A stretch of 64,000 nucleotides of DNA from an uncultured Eubacteriaceae bacterium (GCA_945867155.1 CAMBHL010000002.1:124001-188000), one strand, 5' to 3'. Positions 17,230 to 25,672 are shown, numbered from the stretch's first letter. Translations and numbers: made by a program. The notes: generated from the letters alone by a model not told the origin.

Positions 17230-17564
17230 GCTTTTTCCTCCAATTCTGGAAAGGGTTCAGCCGAGACGCCGTATTGGGTCTGGATGGTCATGCCGGCTTT
17301 CAGCGGGGTCATGCAGGTTCTGACGTTGGGTTTGCCGTCGACGATCATGACGCAGTCGGTGCAGCGGCCGATCGCGCAGAAAATACCCCGCGGGTTGTGC
17401 TTTTTGGAGGTGTAGCGGTGGACCATGACGCCGGCTGCCTTGAGCGCCATCGCAATCGGCTCACCTTCGTAACCGGTCATCGGTTTGCCGTCGTAAGTGA
17501 AATTGACTTTAGGGCCCTTTTCGTACGTCCCTAAAATCGGGTGGGTGGTTAATCTTGTACTCAT
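17226..17564 (-). CDS. [2Fe-2S] gamma subunit of the dehydrogenase (HcnA/SoxA N-terminal type)
   Basis: A 112-residue plant-type ferredoxin-fold protein. It contains the cluster ligands in FCAIGRCTDCVMIVDG and a fourth cysteine in NVRTCMTP (C-x4-C-x2-C-x12-C), as in HcnA and the N-terminus of sarcosine oxidase alpha. It joins the FAD subunits as an electron conduit. ATG follows AGAGGTACAC. Its stop overlaps the alpha start (ATGA). A hairpin lies just upstream, so gamma-alpha-BFD-beta may form a sub-operon. Confidence 0.85.
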   Translation of the reverse strand: MSTRLTTHPILGTYEKGPKVNFTYDGKPMTGYEGEPIAMALKAAGVMVHRYTSKKHNPRGIFCAIGRCTDCVMIVDGKPNVRTCMTPLKAGMTIQTQYGVSAEPFPELEEKA

Positions 17565-17589
17565 GTGTACCTCTGTTTCTAATATAGAT

Positions 17590-17630
17590 AAAAGAGTCCT
17601 GAAGGCAGGAACTGTCCTCAGGAGTCTTTT
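17590..17630 (-). terminator. Hairpin separating the OCD-like gene from the dehydrogenase genes
   Basis: AAAAGAGTCCTGA (17590-17602) pairs with TCAGGAGTCTTTT (17618-17630) with one mismatch. On the minus strand it ends in CTCTTTTATC, a modest T-rich tail. It could be a partial terminator or processing site that sets the ratio between the upstream genes and the gamma-alpha-BFD-beta genes. Confidence 0.6.
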
Positions 17631-17687
17631 GTGAAGAAGTCAGTAAATGGATGTTTTCAATAAAGATTAAAGGAGAGATCCTTAGGA

Positions 17688-18830
17688 TCAATAGAAGTAC
17701 GGGCTGTCCCAGAGATTGAGCTTCACGCCGATGCCCTTTTCAACGGCTCTGTCGTAAAGCACTTTGCCCCAGGCGACGTCTTCAATTGGCATCCCGCCGA
17801 TGGAGTAGATGATGACCTGCTTGTCGTCCTTTCTGCCTGGGAAGCGGCCGTTTAAAATGCCGCCGAGGTCTTCGATTCTGGAGGCTTCGATTTTCCCGTC
17901 GTGGATCATGTCGGTGAATTTGCTCCCCGGAATGGCGATGGTGTTGTAGGTCGGGTATGGATATTCTTCCGCCCAGGCTTCGTAGAGTCCGGAGTTATCG
18001 ACGACCAGCTTGGTATTTGGATCTTCGATGATGTCGTCGCTGAAGTCGCCGGCCATCGGGCAGGTGAACAAGGCGCCAGGTTTGATCCATTCGGTTTCAA
18101 CGTGCGGATAATTGGCCGGATCGCCGCCGGTGATGCTGGTGCAGAAGCTGACGATATCGGAATCGCGGACACACTCTTCAAGGGTATCACAAACGATGAT
18201 GTCTTTGAAACGCCCCGGCATTTTCTTGTTGACGTATTCGATGCAGCGGTCGATGGATGCCTGTCCGCGGCCTTTGATTTTCAGGATTTCGAGAGATGGA
18301 CGCAGGGCCGCGAAGGTTTCGATGGTGGCGCGGTTGATGACTCCAGGGCCGACAACGCCGAGCACCTTGGCGTCTTCAAGGGCTAAATGTTTCACACCGA
18401 CGCCTGGAATCGCGGCGGTTCTGTAAGCGGAGATCAGGTTGCCGGACATCAGGGCCAGCGGTTCGCCGGTGTCCTTGTTGTTGAGCATAACCATCAGGAT
18501 GGAACGCGGAATGCCTTTTTCTCTGTTGGCGGTGTTGGAGCCGTACCATTTTTCACCGGCAACCTGGAAAGGTCCGCCGACATAGGCCGGCATCGCCATG
18601 AAGCGGCGGTCAGGACCGTTTTTCGGCATGCCCGGGAACTGCGGCTCGTCCGGGAAGGTGACCATGCAGCCGTGGGAGTTGCCGTTTTCGCCGCCCATGC
18701 GGTAGTCGCCTTTGTCCAAGAGCTTCAGCAGCTCTTCCATGCAGTCTGTACAGGCGGCGACGTCATCGACGCCCGCTTTTAACATGTCCGGTTCGCTTAA
18801 ATACAGAAAATCAACTTTTGGATAACTCAT
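17688..18830 (-). CDS. Ornithine cyclodeaminase / mu-crystallin family protein
   Basis: A 380-residue NAD(P)-dependent protein of the OCD/mu-crystallin superfamily. Segments typical of the family are the mid-protein MSGNLISAYRTAAIPGVGVKHLA and the Rossmann entry LGVVGPGVINRATIETFAAL. Members deaminate ornithine to proline or reduce cyclic imines (pyrroline-2-carboxylate, ketimines). From memory, close clostridial relatives are sometimes labelled tyramine oxidase subunit B, which I cannot verify. I chose ATG 18830, preceded by GAAAGGA; the frame is open ten codons further. It may reduce or deaminate the product of the neighbouring dehydrogenase. Confidence 0.8.
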   Translation of the reverse strand: MSYPKVDFLYLSEPDMLKAGVDDVAACTDCMEELLKLLDKGDYRMGGENGNSHGCMVTFPDEPQFPGMPKNGPDRRFMAMPAYVGGPFQVAGEKWYGSNTANREKGIPRSILMVMLNNKDTGEPLALMSGNLISAYRTAAIPGVGVKHLALEDAKVLGVVGPGVINRATIETFAALRPSLEILKIKGRGQASIDRCIEYVNKKMPGRFKDIIVCDTLEECVRDSDIVSFCTSITGGDPANYPHVETEWIKPGALFTCPMAGDFSDDIIEDPNTKLVVDNSGLYEAWAEEYPYPTYNTIAIPGSKFTDMIHDGKIEASRIEDLGGILNGRFPGRKDDKQVIIYSIGGMPIEDVAWGKVLYDRAVEKGIGVKLNLWDSPYFY

Positions 18831-18897
18831 TTTATTGTCCTTTCTAACAAACACATGCAATCCATGGGAAAATATTCGATTTATTCAAATTATGGTT

Positions 18898-20352
18898 TCA
18901 GGCTTCACTGCCGTCGGGGACATTGGCCCCGCGGCTGACGTTGGCGCGCAGGCGCCCGGTCTTTGGATCGTGGTAAACTGCGTATAAATCGTTGTCCATG
19001 GCCATGACTTCTTCCATCGGGAAGGGCTTGAACAAATCGCGGTGCATGACTTTTTTGATCCAGATCACCGCGTAGGTGCTTAAAATCACAACCATGACGG
19101 CACAGACGATGTAAATCTGAATGCGCTGGGCCGGATCAGAGGAGATGTTCCAGAACATCCAGGCCATTCCGGCTGCGCCGAGAATCGGGATGATCGGTCC
19201 GCCGGGAACTTTGAATTTCCGGGGCGCGTTGGGCAGGCGCTTTCTGAAAATGAGCACGTTGATGTGGGTGATGAAGTAAGACAGCATCCAGAAGGCGCAT
19301 CCGCAGAGGATTAAGAATGACAATGAAGAAGAAGTCGACAGCCCCAGGGCGTTGATGACGAGGATGATGCCGCCGAAGAGGAGGATGCCGGCGACCGGAG
19401 CGCCCTTTTTGTTGGTCTTGTTGAAGATTTCAGGGAGCAGTCCGATCTTCGCCATGCCCGCTGCAATGTAGGCCAGGGAGGAAATGACCGTGTTCACAGA
19501 CGAGACCACGGCGAGGACGGAAACCACAGCCATCCAGTAAGTCCCTACAGGACCAAGGAGGAGGGTGCCGTACAAGACGTGAGGAGTTGTGCTCTTGCCG
19601 AGCTGCGCCCACGGGGTGTAGTTCTTAAAGCCGAGGCACATGAAAATCTGGAAGGTGAGCACGAGGATCAGGGAGATGATCATGCCTGCCGGGATTTTCT
19701 GGCGGGGATTGTCAATTTTGTCCCCGATCGGGATGACGTATTCGCAGCCGATGAAGAGGAAGAAGGCGAGTCCGCAGAGCCCGGTAATGTCAGAGAATTT
19801 AGAGGAGAGCACCGCAGGCTGATTCACCGGATGGCCGACCCCGATTTTCAAGGTGCCGAGGATGCCGAGAATGAGCAGGGACACGATCAGCGCGTAGGCT
19901 ACAAAATCCTGGACCTTGGCGAAGATGTCAACGCCGTTCAAATTGATGATCATGAGGATCGCGACGAGGACGACGCAGTAAGCCGATGCCGGAATGCCCG
20001 TGTGGGGGAAGACGCTGTGAATGGTATTGCCGAACATGGCGCATTCTGCGGAACTGACCATGGTGTTGCAGGCCAGGTAGCCCCCCACCATGATGACGAT
20101 GGTGATGAAAGGCCCTATGCTGGCCAAAGTGTACTGGGGCAGTCCGCCGGTGATGTTCGGCATCAGGGAATTGAGCTCTGAAACCGACAGGGCGAACAGA
20201 ATGTTGATGGCGCAGGCAATGACCATTGAAATGATAAAGGTCGTCCCAATGGCGGCAGAGCCTTGGCCGAGGGAGAGCAGACAGCTTGTCGCGACGATGA
20301 GGCCGACGCCGGTGGCCACGACACTGCCCATGCCGAGTTTTTTATTTGCCAC
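18898..20352 (-). CDS. APC-family amino-acid/polyamine permease
   Basis: A 484-residue membrane protein with about twelve hydrophobic segments. The first APC helix reads GSVVATGVGLIVATSCLLSLG (residues 8-28), a variant of the substrate-binding GxG helix. Start is GTG 20352 after AGAAGGAAG. It lies between the PII gene and the OCD-like gene on the same strand and probably imports the substrate consumed by the downstream dehydrogenase. Its specificity cannot be deduced. Confidence 0.88.
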   Translation of the reverse strand: MANKKLGMGSVVATGVGLIVATSCLLSLGQGSAAIGTTFIISMVIACAINILFALSVSELNSLMPNITGGLPQYTLASIGPFITIVIMVGGYLACNTMVSSAECAMFGNTIHSVFPHTGIPASAYCVVLVAILMIINLNGVDIFAKVQDFVAYALIVSLLILGILGTLKIGVGHPVNQPAVLSSKFSDITGLCGLAFFLFIGCEYVIPIGDKIDNPRQKIPAGMIISLILVLTFQIFMCLGFKNYTPWAQLGKSTTPHVLYGTLLLGPVGTYWMAVVSVLAVVSSVNTVISSLAYIAAGMAKIGLLPEIFNKTNKKGAPVAGILLFGGIILVINALGLSTSSSLSFLILCGCAFWMLSYFITHINVLIFRKRLPNAPRKFKVPGGPIIPILGAAGMAWMFWNISSDPAQRIQIYIVCAVMVVILSTYAVIWIKKVMHRDLFKPFPMEEVMAMDNDLYAVYHDPKTGRLRANVSRGANVPDGSEA

Positions 20353-20373
20353 GAGAAATCACTTCCTTCTGTT

Positions 20374-20733
20374 CTAGTGCTTCTGAGGTTCGAGGGCTTC
20401 GATGCCGACTTCGCCGGTGCGCACCCGCATGATTTCTTCGATGTCAGAGACGAAGATCTTGCCGTCGCCGATATGGCCGGTGTACAATTCTTCGCTGACA
20501 AATTTCAAGAAAGCCTTGACCTGATCCGTCGGCATGACGACCATGGCAACCTGTTTTGGCAGCAGGGTCGGGGTGGTTTTGGCGACCCCTTCGTATTCTT
20601 TAGAGCCGTACTGGACGCCGCAGCCCAAAACCTGATAAACGGTGATGCCGGAGATGCCGTACTGTCCGACTGCACTGAGCAGGGCTTCTAATTTTGCATT
20701 GTCCATAATGATTTCAACTCTTGAAAATTTCAT
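20374..20733 (-). CDS. PII-family nitrogen regulatory protein paired with an APC permease
   Basis: A 119-residue PII protein, a trimeric sensor of 2-oxoglutarate, ATP and ADP. The core is recognisable: ITVYQVLGCGVQYG leading into the T-loop, LLPKQVAMVVM after it, and the ATP-site TGHIGDGKIFVSDIEEIMRVRTGE. The T-loop sequence YGSKEYEGVAKTTPTL is unlike canonical GlnB/GlnK, which suggests a partner other than AmtB. It is the first gene of the operon and is followed by an APC permease instead. ATG follows GGAGG. A canonical glnK with amtB lies at 56533-58142. Confidence 0.87.
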   Translation of the reverse strand: MKFSRVEIIMDNAKLEALLSAVGQYGISGITVYQVLGCGVQYGSKEYEGVAKTTPTLLPKQVAMVVMPTDQVKAFLKFVSEELYTGHIGDGKIFVSDIEEIMRVRTGEVGIEALEPQKH

Positions 20734-20751
20734 AGCTTGCCTCCATTCGTC

Positions 20752-20787
20752 AAAAAAGGCGCCGCCACCGGATTCGGTGTCGACGCC
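20752..20787 (-). terminator. Leader terminator upstream of the PII-permease operon
   Basis: On the minus strand a stem of GGCG, CG and CACCG blocks with two 1x1 mismatches (20787-20758), GATT-side loop, is followed by TTTTTT (20757-20752). It ends 18 bases before the PII start codon. With no gene upstream, it must act on the operon's own leader, which implies attenuation or antitermination. Confidence 0.7.
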
Positions 20788-20883
20788 TTTGTCTTGACTG
20801 GTTTGTTTTGATGGTTATATCTTAACGCGATGGCGGCGGAAAAAATTGTATAAATGCGAACTGTTTTATAAAAAATCAATCTC

Positions 20884-20892
20884 TGGTATAAT
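20884..20892 (+). promoter_or_regulatory. Extended -10 promoter directing a leaderless transcript
   Basis: TGGTATAAT (20884-20892). The usual start point, six to seven bases downstream, falls on the ATG at 20899. No Shine-Dalgarno lies between, so the mRNA is predicted to be leaderless. Confidence 0.6.
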
Positions 20893-20898
20893 AAGTCT

Positions 20899-22335
20899 AT
20901 GATGAAAACGAAATACGAAACAATCACAACAGATGCAGGCCAGATGCCGGTCGGCGTCATCGGCCTGACAGTGACCGGCCTCGCGTGGGCTGCAGTTTTG
21001 GCTGAAAAGGGCCTTGAAGTGCTGGCTTCAGATCCCGACGAAGACACGGCGGCGGGCATTCAGGAAGAGCTGCTCCTGCCCGGGGTTGAGCCGGGACTGG
21101 AAGCAGCTGTCAAAGCACAGATGGCATCAAAGCAGCTGACCGTGCTGTCCCAGCCGCGGATGATTTACCGGCGTTGCCGGTTTATCACCCTGTGCTGCAT
21201 GACGCCCGGCGATGCAGAGGACCGGCCGTCTCTCCGGTTCTGCGAGTCCATCGTCCGCCAGGCGGCGTTCCAGTGTCCGGAAGACACCGTCATCGCCGTA
21301 AAAACGGTGCTGCCTCCCGGGAGCATCCGCCACCTTCAGCAGTTGGCTGACGAAGCGGCGAAAGACCGGGACGACGGCCTGAAGGCGGTGCACGTCACGG
21401 CCCTGCCGGAGCTTTACGACGACGGGCATATGCTTCGGGCGATGCGCGGGGACGGGCCCCTCGTCGTCGGAACGGACGCCCGTTATCCGGCCCTTGAATC
21501 CGTCCTTTCAAAAATCGACGAAACCGGCCAGCGCACCCTGTTCTGCACGCCGGAAGAAGCGGAGGCAGCCGCGGTTTCCGACGCGGAGCAGGCGGCTTTC
21601 GAACAGATTCTCGCGAATTATTTTCAGGACATCGCCGCGGACTGCGGCGCCGACGGCGGCAAAGTCGCGGGTATTCTCGCAAAGGCGGACCAGATGCGCC
21701 GGCGCTTTTCGCCGAAACCCTACCGTTCAGTGGGCGCCGGGGGCCGGCGTCTCGCCCAGGAAATGGCCAATTTAGCCGCCTACGAAAAAGACGGCACAGC
21801 CCTCGTGAAAGCCATGGAAGGAGCCAATTCAGCGCACACTGAAAAAGTGAAGGCGTGGCTTCTGCCCCTGGTTCAGAAACAAATCGAAGCCGGGAGTCGG
21901 GTCGCGGTGCTGGGCCTGTCTAACGTGCCGGGAACCGACGACCTCCGGGAAACGCCGGCGGTGGAACTCCTCAAGGCCATGGCTGCCCCTTATGAAGACC
22001 AGGCACCGGAAAGGCTCAAGCCCTTTGCCTTGTACCTGCCTTGGGGGATGGATCAGGCCAAATGGCGTCTGTTCAGAACCCGGGACGCCTTTGACTTTTG
22101 CACCAGTGTGAAAGAAGCGACGCAAAACGCCGGCATGGTCTTAATTTTGGGAACCTGGCCGGGCATGGGCCGTCTGCTGACCCCGGCGCTGCCCAAACGC
22201 ATGGCTGGCCGCCTCATCGTGGACACCACCGGAACCCTCGACCGGGAAAAAGCCAAACGTCTGGGGCTTAAGCCTGCAGAACTCTTTGAAAAACTTGAAG
22301 GTGCAGTCAAAATGGACTATACTAAAAAGGCATAA
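20899..22335 (+). CDS. UDP-glucose/GDP-mannose dehydrogenase-like protein lacking the catalytic cysteine
   Basis: A 478-residue protein with the UDP-sugar dehydrogenase layout: N-terminal Rossmann start VGVIGLTVTGLAWAAVLAEKGLEVLASD (18-45), central domain, and C-terminal UDP-binding domain (VAVLGLSNVPGTDDLRETPAVELL). Enzymes of this family need Cys in a FGGSCFPKD loop and a Lys in the NAxLAxKIxF helix. Here the loop reads YRSVGAGGRRLAQEM and the helix ILANYFQDIAAD, so both residues are absent. Oxidation by the normal mechanism is unlikely; a sugar-nucleotide sensor, scaffold or altered enzyme is possible. galU follows 49 bases later. ATG 20899 or 20902 is the start; no Shine-Dalgarno is present. 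Confidence 0.75.
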   Translation: MMKTKYETITTDAGQMPVGVIGLTVTGLAWAAVLAEKGLEVLASDPDEDTAAGIQEELLLPGVEPGLEAAVKAQMASKQLTVLSQPRMIYRRCRFITLCCMTPGDAEDRPSLRFCESIVRQAAFQCPEDTVIAVKTVLPPGSIRHLQQLADEAAKDRDDGLKAVHVTALPELYDDGHMLRAMRGDGPLVVGTDARYPALESVLSKIDETGQRTLFCTPEEAEAAAVSDAEQAAFEQILANYFQDIAADCGADGGKVAGILAKADQMRRRFSPKPYRSVGAGGRRLAQEMANLAAYEKDGTALVKAMEGANSAHTEKVKAWLLPLVQKQIEAGSRVAVLGLSNVPGTDDLRETPAVELLKAMAAPYEDQAPERLKPFALYLPWGMDQAKWRLFRTRDAFDFCTSVKEATQNAGMVLILGTWPGMGRLLTPALPKRMAGRLIVDTTGTLDREKAKRLGLKPAELFEKLEGAVKMDYTKKA

Positions 22336-22384
22336 GCACAGCATTTATTCCATTAAAATATAAAAAATAAGACGAGGAGAAAAT

Positions 22385-23269
22385 ATGGCAAGCGAAGTAA
22401 AAAAAGCAGTTATCCCGGCAGCGGGACTTGGCACGCGCTTTCTGCCGGTCACCAAATCGGTGCCGAAGGAAATTCTGCCCATTGTCGACAAGCCGACGAT
22501 TCAATACATTGTGGAAGAAATTGTGGCGTCGGGGATCACCGACATTCTGATCATCACCGGCCGCAATAAGGAAATCATCATCAACCATTTCGACCACGTG
22601 CCGGAACTGGAATTCAATTTGAAGATGAAGGGCAAAAATGCCGAACTCAAAATGGTCGAAGACATCACCAACATGGCCAACATCTACACCATTCGTCAGG
22701 GCGAAGCCAAAGGCCTCGGCCACGCGGTGCTCTGCGCCAAGGAATTTGTCGGGGACGAACCCTTTGCCGTCGTGTTGGGGGACGACATTGTCTACAACAA
22801 AGACAATCCGGCTCTGAAGCAGATGATCAATGTCTACAATAAATACCAGACCTCGGTGATCGGGGTCCAGCGGGTGCCGGAAGATCAGGTCGACAAGTAC
22901 GGCATCGTGTCAGGTCAGGCTATCAACGACTACGAATTTTCCGTGGACGATCTTGTGGAAAAGCCGCCCATCGATGAAGCACCGAGCAACCTCGCGATTT
23001 TAGGCCGCTACGTGATCACCCCGGACATCTTTGAAATTCTCGAACACACCGGGCGCGGCGCCGGCGGCGAAATTCAGCTGACGGACGCCCTGCGGAAACT
23101 GGCCCGCCGTCAGAAAATGATCGCCTACGATTTTGCGGGGCGCCGCTACGACGTCGGCGACAAGCTGGGCTTCCTCGAAGCGACCGTGGAATACGGTCTG
23201 CGCACCCCGGGGGTCGGCGACCGTTTTAAGGCCTATCTCGAAAACTTAGATCTGAACGGCGACAAATAA
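22385..23269 (+). CDS. galU: UTP-glucose-1-phosphate uridylyltransferase
   Basis: A 294-residue cytoplasmic enzyme making UDP-glucose from glucose 1-phosphate and UTP. It has the nucleotidyltransferase signature AVIPAAGLGTRFLPVTKSVPKE (residues 8-29), with the activating Lys, then VDKPTIQYIVEEI, the metal-site VVLGDDI and the sugar-binding GRYDVGDKLGF region. ATG follows GAGGAGAAAAT. It pairs metabolically with pgm (51357), which makes glucose 1-phosphate, and with glycolipid and teichoic-acid synthesis. Terminator immediately downstream. Confidence 0.95.
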   Translation: MASEVKKAVIPAAGLGTRFLPVTKSVPKEILPIVDKPTIQYIVEEIVASGITDILIITGRNKEIIINHFDHVPELEFNLKMKGKNAELKMVEDITNMANIYTIRQGEAKGLGHAVLCAKEFVGDEPFAVVLGDDIVYNKDNPALKQMINVYNKYQTSVIGVQRVPEDQVDKYGIVSGQAINDYEFSVDDLVEKPPIDEAPSNLAILGRYVITPDIFEILEHTGRGAGGEIQLTDALRKLARRQKMIAYDFAGRRYDVGDKLGFLEATVEYGLRTPGVGDRFKAYLENLDLNGDK

Positions 23270-23283
23270 TCGAAAGATGCTTG

Positions 23284-23311
23284 AGCAGCTGCAGATGCAG
23301 CTGCTTTTTTT
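23284..23311 (+). terminator. Intrinsic terminator after galU
   Basis: AGCAGCTGCA (23284-23293), GA, TGCAGCTGCT (23296-23305) and a run of seven T. A perfect 10-bp stem. Confidence 0.92.
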
Positions 23312-23315
23312 GTAC

Positions 23316-23341
23316 AAAAAAACCGGCGCCACTGGCGCCGG
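23316..23341 (-). terminator. Intrinsic terminator after ppk
   Basis: On the minus strand CCGGCGCC (23341-23334), AGT loop, GGCGCCGG (23330-23323) and seven T. A separate terminator from the galU one, back to back with it. Confidence 0.92.
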
Positions 23342-23353
23342 TGCAGGCGAAAT

Positions 23354-25561
23354 TTATTCGCCGTGGTGGAAAAGTTTGGAAAAGATCGATGTTTTTTTCT
23401 TCGTTTTAGCCGGAGAAGCAGGCATCTGGACGTTTTGATTCTGGAAGCTGTGCTTGATGGCTTCGTCCATCTGAGCCTGCTGACAGTTAAAGGGCGGCAG
23501 AGGTTCGCCTTTGGCGTTGACAATTTGATGGTAGTGCTTGTCTGATCCGAGGAGCCGCGCCTTTGAGGTGTCGTGGAGCATGATGTCGACGAGGCGGTTG
23601 ATTTTTTCGCGAACCGCCGGATCAAGGATCGGCGCGCCGACTTCCACACGGCGTTCGGTGTTCCGGGTCATGAAGTCCGCTGAGGCGATGTACATCTTCT
23701 GATCAGAATCAGCACCAAAACGGTAGATCCGGGAGTGTTCTAGATAGCGGCCCACAACGCTGCGCACGGTGATGTTTTCCGTCACGCCGGGGATGCCCGG
23801 TACGATGCAGCAGATGCCGCGGATGATCATCTGAATTTTGACCCCGGCGCAGGACGCTTCCTTGAGTTTCTTGATGATGTCGACGTCGGTCAGGGAGTTG
23901 AGCTTGAAGAACATTTCTCCCTCTCCCCCCTTGGCGATCTGTTCGTCCATTAACTTTAACACCGTGGATTTTAACGTCGAAGGGGAAACGATGAGTTGAT
24001 CGTACTTGGCGTTTAATTTTTCGAGGCCCATGTTCTGGAAGAAGTGCATGGCGTCGAGGCCGATGGCCTGGTCAGCGGTGAGCAGGGACAAATCGGTGTA
24101 GAGGGTGGCTGTCTTTTCGTTGTAGTTGCCGGTGCCGATCTGAGTCTGGTAGGTGATTTCGCCGTTTCTTTCCCGGGTGATCAGGCAGATTTTGGAGTGA
24201 ACCTTGAAGCCCGGCGTGCCGTAGATGACGGTGCAGCCGGCGTTTTCAAGGCGTTCCGACCAGTCAATGTTGTTCTGTTCGTCGAAGCGGGCCCGGAGTT
24301 CGATGAGGGTCGTGACGTTCTTGCCGTTTTCAGCCGCCCGGCAGATCGCTTCAACCAGCTTGCTCTTGGAAGACAGGCGGTAAATGGTGATGGCGATGGT
24401 GCGCACAGAGGGGTCGTCGGCCGCTTCAGACACCATTTTGATGAACGGGTCCATGGATTCGTAGGGGAAGGACAGGAGAATGTCGTGATCCTTCACCTGG
24501 GGTTCCATTTTGCGCTTCATGTTGACCGAATCCGGAATCTGGGGCACAAAGGGATGATAGAGGAGTTCCGCTTTTTGTTCGTCGTTTAATTTGTCGGCGA
24601 TGGGGTAGGCATAGCTCAGGCGCATCGGGGCCTTGACGTAGAAAATCTGGGCGTCGGCCAGGCGCAGTTTTTTCTTCAGGAAATTGTAGCATTCATCGCT
24701 GACTAAGTTCGACAGTTCCAGGCGCAAGGGCGCCAGGCGTTTCCGGCGCTTGAGCATGTCGCGCATGATGGAGCGGAAGTCGTCGTTGATTTCGAAATCT
24801 TCGTCGTCCGCGTGAATGTCGGCGTTCCGGGTGATGGACATTTTGACTTTTTCGACGATGGCGTAGGTGTCGAAAATGATGTCGGCGTAGTCAAACACCA
24901 CGTCTTCTGTGGAGATGTAGCGCAGATTGTGGCGGGACGGCAGATAAATGACGTCGGGCAGGCTGTCCGGAATCGGGATAATGGCGAAAACCTTACGGCC
25001 GGCCTGGTCTTTTAAAACGACGCCGACTTCGATTTTTTTGTTCCGCAGATGAGGAAATGGATGATGGGCGTCGATGATCAACGGCGAAAGCAGCGGCAGG
25101 ATGTGATTTTGGAAATGGTGTTCAATATATTCCTGTTCGTCGTCGGTCAGTTCGTCGTAGGACAGGTGCCAGATATCCTGGTGGCGCAGTTTGTGTTCGA
25201 GGTGGAAGTACACCCGGTCCTTTTTGGCACACAGCGTCCGGGCTGTGCTGTAAATGTGCTGGAGCTGTTCTTCAGCGGTCCATCCCGTTTTGCTGTCGTG
25301 GTAGGCGTCCCCGGCCGGCACCATGTCGATGAGGGAGCCGACGCGGACCCGGAAGAATTCGTCGAGGTTGGAGACGAAGATCTGGACGAAGCGCAGGCGT
25401 TCAAGAAGGGGGACGGTCGGGTCCTGAGCTTCGCTGAGCACCCGGTCGTTGAAGTTCAGCCAGGACAGTTCCCGGTTCTGCATATAGGTGTAGGGGTTTA
25501 AAGAAGCCGCATCGGCAGCCGGTGCGGTCGTTTCGCTGGTTTCAATGGTTTCGTTTGGCAT
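23354..25561 (-). CDS. ppk1: Polyphosphate kinase 1
   Basis: A 735-residue enzyme that polymerises the gamma-phosphate of ATP into polyphosphate at the membrane. The N domain starts YMQNRELSWLNFNDRVLSEAQD (residues 27-48), the typical PPK1 opening, followed by the head domain and two phospholipase-D-like C domains. The active-site region FKVHSKICLITR contains the histidine that becomes phosphorylated, and IGTGNYNEKTATLYTDL follows. The first 25 residues are low-complexity (SETTAPAADAAS). Start is ATG 25561 or the adjacent GTG 25564; the ribosome site is weak. Single-gene unit. Confidence 0.94.
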   Translation of the reverse strand: MPNETIETSETTAPAADAASLNPYTYMQNRELSWLNFNDRVLSEAQDPTVPLLERLRFVQIFVSNLDEFFRVRVGSLIDMVPAGDAYHDSKTGWTAEEQLQHIYSTARTLCAKKDRVYFHLEHKLRHQDIWHLSYDELTDDEQEYIEHHFQNHILPLLSPLIIDAHHPFPHLRNKKIEVGVVLKDQAGRKVFAIIPIPDSLPDVIYLPSRHNLRYISTEDVVFDYADIIFDTYAIVEKVKMSITRNADIHADDEDFEINDDFRSIMRDMLKRRKRLAPLRLELSNLVSDECYNFLKKKLRLADAQIFYVKAPMRLSYAYPIADKLNDEQKAELLYHPFVPQIPDSVNMKRKMEPQVKDHDILLSFPYESMDPFIKMVSEAADDPSVRTIAITIYRLSSKSKLVEAICRAAENGKNVTTLIELRARFDEQNNIDWSERLENAGCTVIYGTPGFKVHSKICLITRERNGEITYQTQIGTGNYNEKTATLYTDLSLLTADQAIGLDAMHFFQNMGLEKLNAKYDQLIVSPSTLKSTVLKLMDEQIAKGGEGEMFFKLNSLTDVDIIKKLKEASCAGVKIQMIIRGICCIVPGIPGVTENITVRSVVGRYLEHSRIYRFGADSDQKMYIASADFMTRNTERRVEVGAPILDPAVREKINRLVDIMLHDTSKARLLGSDKHYHQIVNAKGEPLPPFNCQQAQMDEAIKHSFQNQNVQMPASPAKTKKKTSIFSKLFHHGE

Positions 25562-25672
25562 CACGGTCTCGCTTTCTAATCAGAATCATTTAACATAATT
25601 ATTCACTTTAAATATAAAAGAACCCGATTAAATTTACAACAGATTACAGTAAAATAAACGTAAAAATAGAGT

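Noticed and set aside
17509..17691. Small open frame of 60 codons between the OCD-like and gamma-subunit genes
   Set aside because: It overlaps the gamma gene, includes the hairpin, has no ribosome site and shows no protein-like pattern.
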